Shown in pieces: positions 10,877 through 20,687 of a DNA stretch of 64,000 bases. Source of the stretch: DATFVJ01 sp963820395 (GTDB lineage Bacteria; Actinomycetota; Actinomycetes; Streptosporangiales; Streptosporangiaceae); contig CAWGAE010000030.1 of assembly GCA_963820395.1 (NCBI GenBank), forward strand, positions 62,001 through 126,000, read 5' to 3'. Within the stretch, counting starts at the first letter, position 1; every line of letters starts with the position of its first letter. Under the pieces are notes generated by a model. That model was not told the origin of the DNA, did no database searches, and worked only from the letters and a program-made list of their open reading frames with translations. A program made the position numbers and the translations under genes.

Positions 10877-11281
10877 GTGTCCGCGCCGCGGCCGGGCGGG
10901 CCGCGTTCCGCGATCAGCGACGCAGACCGCGAACGGCTGATCGCGCTGCTGCGCGAGCACTATGCCCAGGGCCGGTTGGACCTCGATGAGCTTGACCGGC
11001 GGGTCGGCATCGTACTTTCCGCCGAATTCGCCGACGAGGCGGCACCGGCCGTGGACGACCTACCGGCGCTCGCCGTCCCCGGCTCAGTCCCCAGCTCCGG
11101 CCGCGGCGCAGCCAAGCGGGCCCGGGTACGCGGGCGCCGGCACGCGCAGACGCCCACGCCAGGTACCGGCTGGCTGCCGACTTCCGAGCGGTTCCGCGAT
11201 CCGGCCACAGGCAAGATCATGCGGGTCTGGATCGATCCGGCGGACCAAAGCCGCCACTACGTGCCTGAGGAAACCGGCTGA
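10877..11281 (+). CDS. DUF1707 domain protein
   Basis: This 134-residue protein has a GTG start two bases after the YbjQ stop. Residues 12-62 are a DUF1707 (SHOCT-like) domain, with ISDADRERLIALLREHYAQGRLDLDELDRRVG; this small helical domain is abundant in actinobacteria and often sits next to membrane segments. Here the remainder is a basic, Pro/Gly-rich linker and a short C-terminal segment (TGKIMRVWIDPADQSRHYV) without a transmembrane helix. Function unknown. A second DUF1707 protein is encoded at 34418. Confidence 0.8.
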   Translation: MSAPRPGGPRSAISDADRERLIALLREHYAQGRLDLDELDRRVGIVLSAEFADEAAPAVDDLPALAVPGSVPSSGRGAAKRARVRGRRHAQTPTPGTGWLPTSERFRDPATGKIMRVWIDPADQSRHYVPEETG

Positions 11282-11772
11282 GGGCTCGCGGTACCTCCGG
11301 CCCCATGAGCCAGCAGTTCGACGTAGCATGCGCCTGGCCGGGGGGCGAGCACGGCGGCGACGGTGGTCGCGCCAGGGCTGTGGAGCAGGCCGGTGAGGTA
11401 GGCGTGGTTGATCGCGCACACCAGGTCCGGTGCCTTGGCCGCGAGGGGGTGGAACGGGCAGTTGCGCAGCCTGAGCAGAGTCGGGGCGTCCCTCGCGGGC
11501 TCGAAACCACAGCCTTCGAGGATCTCCCCCGCCAGCGTGAGCGGGCGCTCGGCACCCAGCCGGCCCGGCCGGAGCCGCGCCCGGCCCGCGGCGCCGGGTT
11601 CTGCCCCCTTGGCGCGCGCGACGCACATCGCGTCATGACGCGCGCCTTGGCCGGCGGTCTCGTCGGTAAGGACGGCGTCAAGCAGGATGCCGGCGAGGAT
11701 GTCGTGGTGGCGGGGTGGGATGCTGACGGTGATGCCGGCATCGGCGGGTTCGCAGGTCGGCTCGACCGGTGG
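11257..11772 (-). pseudogene. HTH regulator, C-terminal part only
   Basis: The minus strand encodes the effector half of a common actinobacterial helix-turn-helix regulator family. The diagnostic part reads LRNCPFHPLAAKAPDLVCAI then NHAYLTGLLHSPGATTVAAV, with a terminal small beta segment (PRPGACYVELLAHG). About 160 residues are recognisable, but the N-terminal winged helix that should precede PPVEPTCEPADAG is absent: the frame upstream is low-complexity and collides with the start of the divergent aldo/keto reductase gene. I therefore treat it as 5'-truncated. It overlaps the end of the DUF1707 gene by about 25 bases. Confidence 0.6.
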
Positions 11773-11831
11773 AACTCCGCCGGCCTGGGGCCGATCCGCA
11801 CCAGACCAGCCCGCTGGAGGACACTGACGAT

Positions 11832-12803
11832 ATGCGTTACCTGGAAATCGACACCGCCAAGAAGATCTCCAAGATCGGGCTTGGCAGCTGGCAGTTCGGC
11901 TCGCCCGAGTGGGGTTACGGCCAGTCGTACGCGGACCAGGAGGCACACGCCATCGTGCGCCGCGCACTCGAACTGGGGATCACGCTGTTCGATACCGCCG
12001 AGGCATACGCGTTCGGCCGGAGCGAGCGCATCCTTGGCCGCGCCCTCGGTGACGACCGCGAGCTTGTCTTCCTCGCGACGAAGATCTTCCCCATCCTGCC
12101 GCTCGCTCCCGTCGTCGAACAGCGGGCGATCGCGAGCGCGAACCGGCTCGGGGCCCGCAGGCTGGACCTTTATCAAGTGCACCAGCCCAACCCGGTCATC
12201 CGCGACCGCACGACGATGCGCGGCATGCGAGCCCTGCAGACGGTTGGCCTCGTGGACAACGTCGGGGTAAGTAATTACCCGCTGATGCGGTGGCGGGACG
12301 CCGAGCGGGCACTTGGCGGCCGGGTGCTGAGCAACCAGGTCAGGTACAACCTCGCCGACCGCAGACCCGAACGCGACCTGCTGCCATTCGCACGCGAACA
12401 CAGCCGCATCGTGATCGCCTACAGCCCGCTGGCCCAGGGGCTGCTTTCAGGCAAGTACGGCCCGGGTAACCGCCCCGCCAACCGGATCAGGGCCGCCAAC
12501 CCGCTGTTCCTGCCCGAGAACCTCGACCGCGCGGGTGAGCTGATCGCAACGCTCCACGAGGTCGCCAGTGCGCGCTCGGCCACCCCCGCCCAGGTCGCGC
12601 TCGCCTGGGTCATCCACCACCCATCGGTCACCGCGATCCCCGGTGCTTCAAGCGTGGCGCAGCTCGAAAGCAACGCGGCGGCCGCCGAGATCGACCTCAC
12701 CGGCGAAGAGTACGAGGCGCTCAGCGCCGCGGCGACCCGGTTCCGGCCGGTCACCGGGCCGGCCGCACTGTCCAGGCTCGCGCGGTCCCGGTTCAGCCGC
12801 TGA
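11832..12803 (+). CDS. Aldo/keto reductase
   Basis: This is a 323-residue NADPH-dependent aldo/keto reductase with a TIM-barrel fold. The ATG at 11832 is preferred because the family sequence begins right after it (KISKIGLGSWQFGSPEWGYG) and GGAGG lies 12 bases upstream. Catalytic tetrad candidates are Asp in FDTAEAYAFG, Tyr in the same motif, Lys in FLATKIF and His in LYQVHQPNP. The C-terminal cofactor motif is IPGASSVAQLESN. The substrate is not predictable. It lies divergently from the truncated regulator, which may once have controlled it. Confidence 0.92.
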   Translation: MRYLEIDTAKKISKIGLGSWQFGSPEWGYGQSYADQEAHAIVRRALELGITLFDTAEAYAFGRSERILGRALGDDRELVFLATKIFPILPLAPVVEQRAIASANRLGARRLDLYQVHQPNPVIRDRTTMRGMRALQTVGLVDNVGVSNYPLMRWRDAERALGGRVLSNQVRYNLADRRPERDLLPFAREHSRIVIAYSPLAQGLLSGKYGPGNRPANRIRAANPLFLPENLDRAGELIATLHEVASARSATPAQVALAWVIHHPSVTAIPGASSVAQLESNAAAAEIDLTGEEYEALSAAATRFRPVTGPAALSRLARSRFSR

Positions 12804-13122
12804 CGCGCCGGTCCACCGGGCCGAGGCCGGCAAGACGGCATTGACGCTGGGTGAGCAGGGCCATGTTGTCGCGGCCCGCAAAGGCGCTCCGGCACACGGC
12901 ACGTGCCCCGGCGCCGCAATCGTGCAACATGGCCCCACCGGTGGAACTGGCCACCGAGACAGTAATGCAGCCATTGCGGGAGGGGCCGTAGGCGTCTTGA
13001 TGGCTCGCCCCCCAGATGGCCGTGCCACCCAAACCGGCCACGGCGAGAACGCCCACCGCCGCCATCATCCGCTTGGCGCGCGGCGTGAGCGGTGCTGAGA
13101 GCCGCTGAGATCGGCCATCCAT
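12793..13122 (-). CDS. Small single-span membrane protein
   Basis: This 109-residue protein has one hydrophobic segment near residues 19-38 (MMAAVGVLAVAGLGGTAIWG) preceded by Arg/Lys, so the C-terminal part is probably outside the membrane. The exported part has three cysteines (NGCITV, LHDCGA, AVCRSA) plus one in RQCRLAGL, arranged as in a small conserved actinobacterial protein I recall with SSTGGA and QCRLAGL motifs. Function unknown. It is convergent with and overlaps the 3' end of the aldo/keto reductase gene by 11 bases. Confidence 0.65.
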   Translation of the reverse strand: MDGRSQRLSAPLTPRAKRMMAAVGVLAVAGLGGTAIWGASHQDAYGPSRNGCITVSVASSTGGAMLHDCGAGARAVCRSAFAGRDNMALLTQRQCRLAGLGPVDRRVSG

Positions 13123-13250
13123 GATGCCGAAGTATAAGGTGGCGGGGCGACCACGTCTGCGCACCCGTACCCGCATCCGCGGCGTTTTGGCCGCCAGGCG
13201 GCACTGCCGCAGGTTTGGCCCGTCAGGTGGCACCGGGGCACACTGTGGTC

Positions 13251-13733
13251 ATGTCCGCTCACTACCGCGCGCCTGGCTGGTTCACCCGCAATGTCGCCAA
13301 CCGGCTGGTGGCGTTCCTGACCGCCCGTGGGGTGAGCATCCTCGGCTCCCGGGTGCTCGCGGTCAAGGGCCGCAAGAGCGGCGAGTGGCGCACGACGCCG
13401 GTGAACCTGCTCGAACACGACGGGCACCGCTACCTCGTGTCGGCACGTGGCGAGGGCCAGTGGGTGCGCAACCTGCGGGCCGCCGGCACCGGCGAGCTTC
13501 GTGTGGGCAAGCGCAGCGAAGTGTTCCGCGGCCGCGAGCTAACCGACGACGAGAAGGTGCCGGTGCTACGGGCCTACCTGAGACGCTGGAAGGCGGAGGT
13601 CGGCGTGTTCTTCGACGGCGTCGGGCCGGACTCGGGCGACGAGCAGGTCCGCGCCATAGCGCCCAAACATCCGGCGTTCGAGGTCTTGCCCCCGGGACCG
13701 CCACGCCAGGACGGACCAGCGGGAGAACGCTGA
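13251..13733 (+). CDS. Nitroreductase-family deazaflavin-dependent oxidoreductase
   Basis: This 160-residue protein has the split-barrel fold of the Ddn/FDOR group, which uses reduced F420 or related flavins. Characteristic segments are GSRVLAVKGRKSGEWRTTPV (the cofactor-binding strand and loop), YLVSARGEGQWVRNLRAAG and the C-terminal HPAFEVLPP. The ATG at 13251 fits the family start. A remnant of an F420 reductase is encoded at 26.96 kb, which fits an F420-using organism. The 3' end overlaps the Gly-Ser repeat ORF on the opposite strand. Confidence 0.9.
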   Translation: MSAHYRAPGWFTRNVANRLVAFLTARGVSILGSRVLAVKGRKSGEWRTTPVNLLEHDGHRYLVSARGEGQWVRNLRAAGTGELRVGKRSEVFRGRELTDDEKVPVLRAYLRRWKAEVGVFFDGVGPDSGDEQVRAIAPKHPAFEVLPPGPPRQDGPAGER

Positions 13734-13952
13734 CAGCACCGAGACGGCGCTCATCGCGGAGCCGACCGACAACACGCAGCCGATCGAGCCGGCCGAGCCC
13801 ACCGACAGGATCGACCCCGCCGAACCGATGCTGAGGATCGACCCGGCGGAGCCGATGCTCAGGATCGACCCCGTGGAGCCCAAGCTCAAGATCGACGAGT
13901 CCGCGGAGCCGATCGGCCGCGACCGGCGACGAGTAGTTCCCATTTCCGGCAT
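13566..13952 (-). CDS. Gly/Ser-rich nonapeptide-repeat protein (hypothetical)
   Basis: The minus strand from an ATG at 13952 encodes 128 residues. Residues 15-75 consist of about six copies of a 9-residue unit close to GSAGSILSI, followed by a conserved-looking cap (SVLSAFSRWSVLAWRSRG) and a basic tail. The regular spacing of small residues and Ile/Leu/Val suggests a beta-solenoid. I recall similar short repeat proteins in other actinomycetes, annotated only as hypothetical. The opposite strand of the same repeats also reads as an open frame (RIDPAEPML units), so the coding strand is uncertain. The 3' third overlaps the deazaflavin oxidoreductase gene tail to tail. Confidence 0.45.
   Translation of the reverse strand: MPEMGTTRRRSRPIGSADSSILSLGSTGSILSIGSAGSILSIGSAGSILSVGSAGSIGCVLSVGSAMSAVSVLSAFSRWSVLAWRSRGQDLERRMFGRYGADLLVARVRPDAVEEHADLRLPASQVGP
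13809..13916. repeat. 27-bp tandem repeats
   Basis: Four adjacent imperfect 27-base units start at 13809, 13836, 13863 and 13890, each beginning GATCGACC or GATCGACG. They encode the 9-residue units of the minus-strand repeat protein. Third-position differences between units show they are not a recent exact expansion. Confidence 0.8.
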
Positions 13953-14021
13953 TCTCGCAGTCCAGTCCGGCGAGCTCAGCGGTGACGGCTGACGTACCGT
14001 GAACTGACCGAACGAATCGAG

Positions 14022-14577
<556 letters not shown>

Positions 14578-14594
<17 letters not shown>

Positions 14595-15571
14595 GTACGT
14601 ACGTGCCACCAGCGTCGCGGAGGCCGTGGCAGCCGTCACAGCCAATCCCGCCGCCGCTTACCTGGCTGGCGGCACGACGCAGGTCGACCTGATGAAAGAC
14701 GGTGTGCTGGGCCCCGAGATGCTGATAGACATCACCCGCTTGCCGCTGCGGGGCATCGCGCAGGGCGACGGCTCGATCCGTGTCGGGGCGCTGACGACCA
14801 TGGAGGAGCTAGCCGCCGACCCCACAGTGGCGCAGCGGCTGCCCGTCGTGCGGGATGCTCTGCTGCTCGCCGCTTCGCCCCAGCTGAGGAACATGGCGAC
14901 GATCGGAGGGAACCTGCTGCAGCGGACGCGTTGCCGCTACTTCCGCGATGTCAGCTGTGCGTGCAACAAGCGTGAGCCCGGGTCGGGCTGCGGCGCCATG
15001 GCGGGGTTTCACCGGCTGCACGCGATCCTGGGCACCAGCGAGCACTGCATCGCGACGCACGCATCGGACCTGGCGGTCGCCCTGGTGGCGCTGGACGCGG
15101 TTGCGGCGGTGCGCGGCGCCGACGCGCACCGCCGCGCGATCCCGCTGACAGGAGTTCTACCTCGCGCCCGGTGACACGCCGGATGCGGAGAACACCCTCG
15201 CGCACGGCGAGCTGATCACCGCGGTTGAGGTGCCCGTGCTACCGGAGAAATGGCGCTCCGGATACCTGAAGGTCCGTGACCGCGCGTCGTACGAGTTCGC
15301 ACTCGCGTCCGCGGCGGTGGCCCTGAACGTGGAGGACGGTGTGATCATGGAAGGGCGCCTGTGCCTCGGCGGTGTCGCGACCCTGCCGTGGCGTGCCCGC
15401 CGCGCCGAGAGCGTCCTGCGCGGGGCTCCCGCGACAGCGGAGACATTCCGTGCCGCCGCGGACGCCGCGGTTGAGGGCGCAGCCGGGCGCGCGGGCAACG
15501 CGTTCAAGATCGAGCTGGCCCGGCGGACCGTGATCCGCGCGCTGTCCACCGTGGCGGGTGCGCCGCGGTGA
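14578..15571 (+). CDS. Molybdenum hydroxylase FAD subunit, PaoB-like (one frameshift)
   Basis: This is the FAD-binding medium subunit. AAAYLAGGTTQVDLMKDG is the FAD pyrophosphate loop, and QLRNMATIGGNLLQRTRC follows. The stretch TRCRYFRDVSCACNKREPGS then GCGA has the cysteine pattern that in E. coli PaoB holds an additional [4Fe-4S] cluster, so this is the periplasmic-aldehyde-oxidoreductase type rather than plain xanthine dehydrogenase. The C-terminal CODH-type domain (LPEKWRSGYLKVRDRASYEF) is in the next frame. One extra G at 15151-15152 breaks the gene; without it the link reads TEFYLAPGDTPDAEN. Confidence 0.88.
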
Positions 15572-17764
15572 CCGCCACGCAGACGATGACGGCGGCCGGT
15601 CCCGGGCTTGACCGAGTCGACGGGCCGCTGAAGGTGGCTGGTGCGGCGCCCTACCCGGCGGATTTCAGCTTCCCCGGCATGGCGCACGCCACGCTGCTAC
15701 AGGCCACGGTGGCGGCGGGGCGGATCCGCCGCATCGACACGCGCGCGGCCGGGGCGGCGCCAGGCGTACTCGCGGTGATCACGCACGAGAACGCGCCTCG
15801 GCTGGCACGCGCGCCCGGCGGCATCACCATGGGCCCGCCACCACCGCTGCAGGACGACCGCGTCCTGCATCACGGCCAGCACATCGCGGTGGTGGTGGCG
15901 GAAACTGCCGAGCAGGCGACGGCAGCGGCGCAGCTGATCGGAGTCGGCTACGAGCCAGCCGGGGCACTGCTCGATCTCGACGACCCGCGGGCTAGCCGCG
16001 TCGAGAACGCGGCCCGCAGTGACGTCGCGCGCGGCGATGTGCCAGGCGCGCTCGCATCCGCCGACGTGACTGTGGACGTTACTTACACCACGGCGACGGA
16101 GACCAACAACCCGCTCGGACTTTTCTGCACGGTCGCGTTCTGGGACGGCGACGCGCTCACCGTGCACGACTGCACGCAGGGGCCAGCGTTCGTGCGTACG
16201 GCGCTCGCCACCGCATTCGGTGTGCCTGAGAGCGGAGTCCGCGTGCTCGCGCCATTCGTCGGCGGCGCGTTCGGTGCCGGTCTTCGCGTCTGGCAGCACG
16301 TCTTCCTGAGCGCCCTCGCGGCGCGCGTGGTGGGCCGTCCGGTCAAGCTCGTGCTGACTCGCGCCCAGATGTTCACGTCCGTCGGCTACCGAGCCCGTAC
16401 CGTGCAGCATCTCAAGATCGGGGCCACCCGGACCGGGGAACTCGTCGCGATCGACCACGAGGGAATCGAACCCGCGGCGATGGAGGACGTGTTCGCCGAG
16501 TCGCTGACGAGGAGCACGGCAGTGCTGTACGCATGCCCCAATGTGACCACGCGGACCAGCCAGGTGCGGCTGAACGTGGCCTGCCCGACCTGGATGCGCG
16601 GGCCCGGCGAGGCACCCGGCGTATTCGCGCTTGAGTGCGCACTTGACGAGCTTGCCCATGAGCTCGGCAGTGATCCAGTAGAGTTGCGGCTTCGCAACTA
16701 CGCTGACGTTCATCCGCAGACCGGCAAACCATGGACGACCAAGGCGCTGCGCGCTTGCTATGAGCGGGGCGCGGAGCGATTCGGATGGTGGCGGCGCACC
16801 CCTGAGCCGCGCTCGATGCGCGATGGCCGCACGCTCATCGGCTACGGCATGGCCAGCGCCCACTACGGCTATGTTCAGGCACCCTGCCAGGCCCGTGCGT
16901 CGCTTGGCCGCGACGGGGCGGCCTATGTCCGCAGCGCTGCGACAGACATCGGACCGGGCACCTACACGGTGATGACGCAGGTGGCGGCCGACGCTCTCGG
17001 ACTACCACCGGCGTCGGTCCGGTTCGAGCTGGGGGACACCGAGATGCCGCCCGCGCCCCTGCAGGGCGGATCGGGCCTCACCGCCGCACTCGGCAGCGCG
17101 GTCCATACCGCCTGCCGGGAGCTTGTGCAGAATTTCCTCGATGTCGTGGCCGACGACGCGGAATCTCCACTGCGGGGCTGCGCCGCGGCGGACGTGACCG
17201 TTTCCGGCGGCCGCATCTCACCCGCCGGTGAACCCGCACGTGGCGAGACCTACACAGCCATCCTCAGCCGGCACGGGCTGACCGAGCTGACAGCCGACGG
17301 CGCGAGCGCCCGTCGCCGGGACCGGGACGCCGAGCCGGGCATCCTTCGGCGCCAAGTTCGCGGAGGTCCATGTCGATCCCGATCTGGGCCTGGTGCGGGT
17401 CACCCGCGTCGTGGCGGCGATCGACGGCGGGCGCATCCTCAACGAGAAGACCGCCACCAGCCAGGTCATCGGCGGGACGGTCGGCGGCATCGGAATGGCC
17501 CTGCTCGAGGAGACGGTCTGCGATCCCGGGACCGGCCGCGTCGCCAACGCGACCTTCGGCGACTATCTCGTCGCGGTCAACGCCGACGTTCCGGACATTG
17601 ATGTGATCTTCGTAGGCGAGCCCGACCCGATGAACCCCATCGGCGTCAAGGGGATCGGCGAGATCGCCATCGTTGGCGTCGCCCCCGCCATCGCCAATGC
17701 CGTCTTCCACGCCACCGGCCGGCGTGTCCGCTCACTCCCGATCACCCTCGCGGATCTCCTGTGA
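15568..17764 (+). CDS. Molybdenum hydroxylase Mo-cofactor subunit (one frameshift)
   Basis: This large catalytic subunit is about 730 residues long and binds the molybdopterin cytosine dinucleotide cofactor. Visible parts are RVDGPLKVAGAAPYPADF, FVGGAFGAGLRVWQH (Mo-site loop), TWMRGPGEAPGVFALE, the substrate-side ALQGGSGL-like segment and the C-terminal NPIGVKGIGEIAIVGVAPAI, which contains the catalytic Glu. The frame breaks near 17305-17311 (GCGCCC); removing one C gives DGASAVAGTGTPSR and continues into FGAKFAEVHVDPDLG. It overlaps the FAD-subunit stop by four bases. The substrate is probably an aldehyde or N-heterocycle; no signal peptide is seen on the Fe-S subunit. Confidence 0.88.
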
Positions 17765-19619
17765 CACCGCCAGGATGTGCTGCCCATACTTCGCCAGCTT
17801 GTTCTCACCCACACCGCTCACCTTGGCCAGTTCGGCCAGCGACGACGGGCTCCGGGCGGCGATCTCGCGCAGGGTCGCGTCGTGGAAGATCACGTACGCG
17901 GGGACGCCCTGCTCCTTCGCCGTAGCGGCGCGCCAGGCACGCAGCCGCTCGAAGACTCCTACGGCTGCCACGGGCAGGTCGGCCGGCGCGGCGCGGCGCG
18001 GCTTGTCAGCCTTGCCCGCCTTACCAGCGCGGTCACCCACGATCGCTCGCGCTGCCCGCGCTGGCTCGCGCCGCAGCAGCACCTGGCGCCGCTTTCTCAG
18101 CACGTCGGCACTCGCGTCGGTGAGCACCAGCGTGCCGTAATCGCCCTCGACGGCCATGCAGGCCCTGGGCGAGCAGCTGGCGCACCACAGCCGCGCCACT
18201 CGGAGTCGCTCAGCTCCGTGCCGATGCCGAACACCGTCAGCGAGTCGTGGCCGTGCTGGATGATCTTGGGCGTTTTCCTGCCGAGCAGGATGTCGATGAC
18301 CTGGCCCGCGCCGAACTTCTGACGCCGTTCGCGCAGCAGCCGCAGCACGGTGGAGAGAAGCTTCTGCGCCGCGACCGTGCCGTCCCATGCCTGCGGCGGT
18401 GACAGGCAGGTGTCGCAGTTGCCGCATGCGGCGCTGCGCTGACCGAAATAGGCGAGCAGTTGCACGCGGCGGCACCCGACCGTCTCGCAGAGGGCCAGCA
18501 TGGCGTCGAGGTGGGCGGCAAGGCGGCGGCGGTGAGCGTCGCTGCCTTCGGAGGTGTCGATCATCCTGCGCTGCTGCACGACGTCCTGCAGCCCATAGGC
18601 CAGCCAGGCGGTGGAGGGGAGGCCGTCGCGCCCGGCGCGGCCGGTTTCCTGGTAATAGCCCTCGACCGACTTGGGCAGGTCGAGGTGGGCGACAAATCGC
18701 ACGTCGGGTTTGTCGATGCCCATGCCGAACGCGATGGTGGCGACCATGACGACGCCATCGGCGCGCTGGAAGCGCGCCTGGTTCGCGGCCCTGGTGCGCG
18801 CGTCGAGCCCGGCATGGTAGGGCAGCGCCTCGATCCCGCTGGCCACCAGGAATTCGGCGGTCTTCTCGACCGAGGCCCGTGACAGGCAGTACACGATACC
18901 CGCATCCTCCGCATGCTCGGCGCGCAGTAGTTCAAGCAGCTGCCGCCTGGGCTCGTTCTTCGGCACGATGCGGTACTGGATGTTCGGGCGGTCAAAGCTC
19001 GCCACGAAATGACGGGCTCCCCCGAGGTTAAGCCGCCACGCGATCTCCGCGTGTGTGGCCTCGGTCGCGGTCGCGGTCAGGGCGATACGGGGCACGGCGG
19101 GCCAGCGCTCGTGCAGCGCGGACAGGGCAAGATAGTCGGGCCGGAAGTCGTGCCCCCACTGGGCCACGCAGTGCGCCTCATCGATGGCGAAGAGCGAGAT
19201 CGTCGCCGCGGTCGAGCAGCCTCAAGCGCAGACTCGGCCCGCAGGCGTTCCGGTGCCAGGTAGAGCAGGTCAAGTTCCCCGGCGAGGAAGGCCGATTCGA
19301 CGTGACGGCGCTCGCCAGGGTCCTGGGTGGAATTCAGGACACCCGCCCGCACGCCAAGCACCGCCGCGGCGTCGACCTGATCCTGCATGAGCGCGATCAG
19401 CGGTGAGACAACGACGCCGGTGCCCTTCCGCACGAGCGCGGGGATCTGGTAACACAGCGACTTGCCGCCACCGGTCGGCATGAGTACGAGCGCGTCGCCA
19501 CCGGCAACGACGTGATCGATGATCTCCTGCTGGCCTTCACGGAACGAGTCGTAGCCGAACACCCGCCGCAACACCCGCGACGCTTCGTCTACCTCAGAGC
19601 CGATTTCGGGGGAGGCCAC
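17732..19619 (-). CDS. recQ: ATP-dependent DNA helicase RecQ (four frameshifts)
   Basis: This is a RecQ helicase of about 625 residues. In order it shows YDSFREGQQEIIDHV, Walker A MPTGGGKSLCYQIPAL, the DEAH box FAIDEAHCVAQWGHDFRPDY, motifs V/VI (ATIAFGMGIDKPDVRFV, YYQETGRAGRDGLPS), the Zn-binding cysteines (YFGQRSAACGNCDTC), the RQC winged helix and a C-terminal HRDC domain ending EIREGDRE. The frame is broken at about 19223, 19201, 18188 and 18158. Each is corrected by removing one base, which makes sequencing error likely, although a real pseudogene cannot be excluded. GTG start at 19619, 26 bases inside lgt; it converges with the Mo subunit. Confidence 0.85.
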
Positions 19620-20568
19620 CCCGGTATCCTACGAAGATCTGGACTCCGGTTCGAGGTGCGTGACGAGCCGTGGTCACCGATTGACCGACCGGATCCGTGG
19701 CGGCCACGTGCGTGGCCTGGGCGCAGCCAGCCGCACCACCGATAACGGCGGCGACGACGATCAGCGCGGCCGTGCCCGTCACGACCCTTGCCTTGCGCTG
19801 GGTGCGGATGAACCAGGCGAGGCCGAAAAGGGTCAGTACCGAGGCAACGTAGAAGTTCAGCCGCAGGCCGAGGAAATGCTCCGACGGGTCGACGCGCAGC
19901 GACTCCTCGAAGATCCGGAACGCCGAATATCCGGTCACGTACAACGCGAACAGCCCAGGCGGCCGGACGCCACGGTGATGACCGAGCCACACGAGCGCCG
20001 CCGCGAGCGCGAAGTCGAAGATCAGCTCGTAGAGGAAGGTCGGATGGAATGTCGTGTACCGTCCGTAGCCGGGGGGCCGGTGCGCCGGTGAGATCTCCAG
20101 GCCCCAGGGCAGGCTGGTCGGCCCGCCGAAAAGCTCCTGGTTGAAGTAGTTGCCGATGCGCCCGATGCCCTGGGCGACGAGCAGCGCAGGTGCCACGGCG
20201 TCCATGAAGACCGGCACGTTCGCGCCGTGCCTGCGCAGCCGCCAGATGCCCACCACGGAGGCGAGTGCGATCCCGCCCCAGATGCCTAGCCCGCCGTTCC
20301 ACACGGCAAACGGTCCCCACCAATGCGGCGGGATGTACCTGGGCGTGGTGATGTCGAAGTAGATCCGGCCGCCGACAATCCCGGCGGGCACGCTCCACAG
20401 CGCCACGTCGGCGACGAGGTCCGGGTCGCCGCCCTGGGCACTCCAGCGCCGTCGGGTAATGATGATCGCCAGCGTGATCCCAACCACGTACATGAGTCCG
20501 TAGAAGTGGATTTCGAGCGGACCGAGGTGGATACCGTTGACGGGCGGGCTGGGGATGTGCAGCGCCAT
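19594..20568 (-). CDS. lgt: Prolipoprotein diacylglyceryl transferase
   Basis: This 324-residue integral membrane enzyme moves a diacylglyceryl group from phosphatidylglycerol onto the lipobox cysteine of prolipoproteins. The signature loop is GIGRIGNYFNQELFGGPTSL, and HPTFLYE and LFALYVTGYSAFRIFEESLR carry conserved polar residues. About seven hydrophobic segments alternate with loops. The last 45 residues (CAQATHVAATDP and on) are a variable tail. ATG at 20568. The downstream recQ start overlaps by 26 bases, so both may share a transcript. Confidence 0.95.
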   Translation of the reverse strand: MALHIPSPPVNGIHLGPLEIHFYGLMYVVGITLAIIITRRRWSAQGGDPDLVADVALWSVPAGIVGGRIYFDITTPRYIPPHWWGPFAVWNGGLGIWGGIALASVVGIWRLRRHGANVPVFMDAVAPALLVAQGIGRIGNYFNQELFGGPTSLPWGLEISPAHRPPGYGRYTTFHPTFLYELIFDFALAAALVWLGHHRGVRPPGLFALYVTGYSAFRIFEESLRVDPSEHFLGLRLNFYVASVLTLFGLAWFIRTQRKARVVTGTAALIVVAAVIGGAAGCAQATHVAATDPVGQSVTTARHAPRTGVQIFVGYRGGLPRNRL

Positions 20569-20590
20569 GTGGCGATGCTAGCTAACCGCC

Positions 20591-20613
20591 GGTTCCGCCC
20601 CGGCGGCGGAACC
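20591..20613. promoter_or_regulatory. 9-bp perfect palindrome between divergent genes
   Basis: GGTTCCGCC (20591-20599) and GGCGGAACC (20605-20613) form a perfect inverted repeat around a 5-base centre, 23 bases upstream of the lgt start and 75 upstream of the methyltransferase start. Position between divergent starts suits an operator; it could also be a leader hairpin of lgt. Confidence 0.45.
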
Positions 20614-20687
20614 ATGTCCGATGAGGCTAAGGTTCACCATGACAGGACACGGCGCAGCGAATTCGGACGGCCTTGGAGGAAGGGACC

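Noticed and set aside
13740..13992. Plus-strand open frame with RIDPAEPML repeats as a real gene
   Set aside because: It has no ribosome site or good start, and the minus-strand product has the more regular repeat and a family-like cap; kept as an alternative in the findings.
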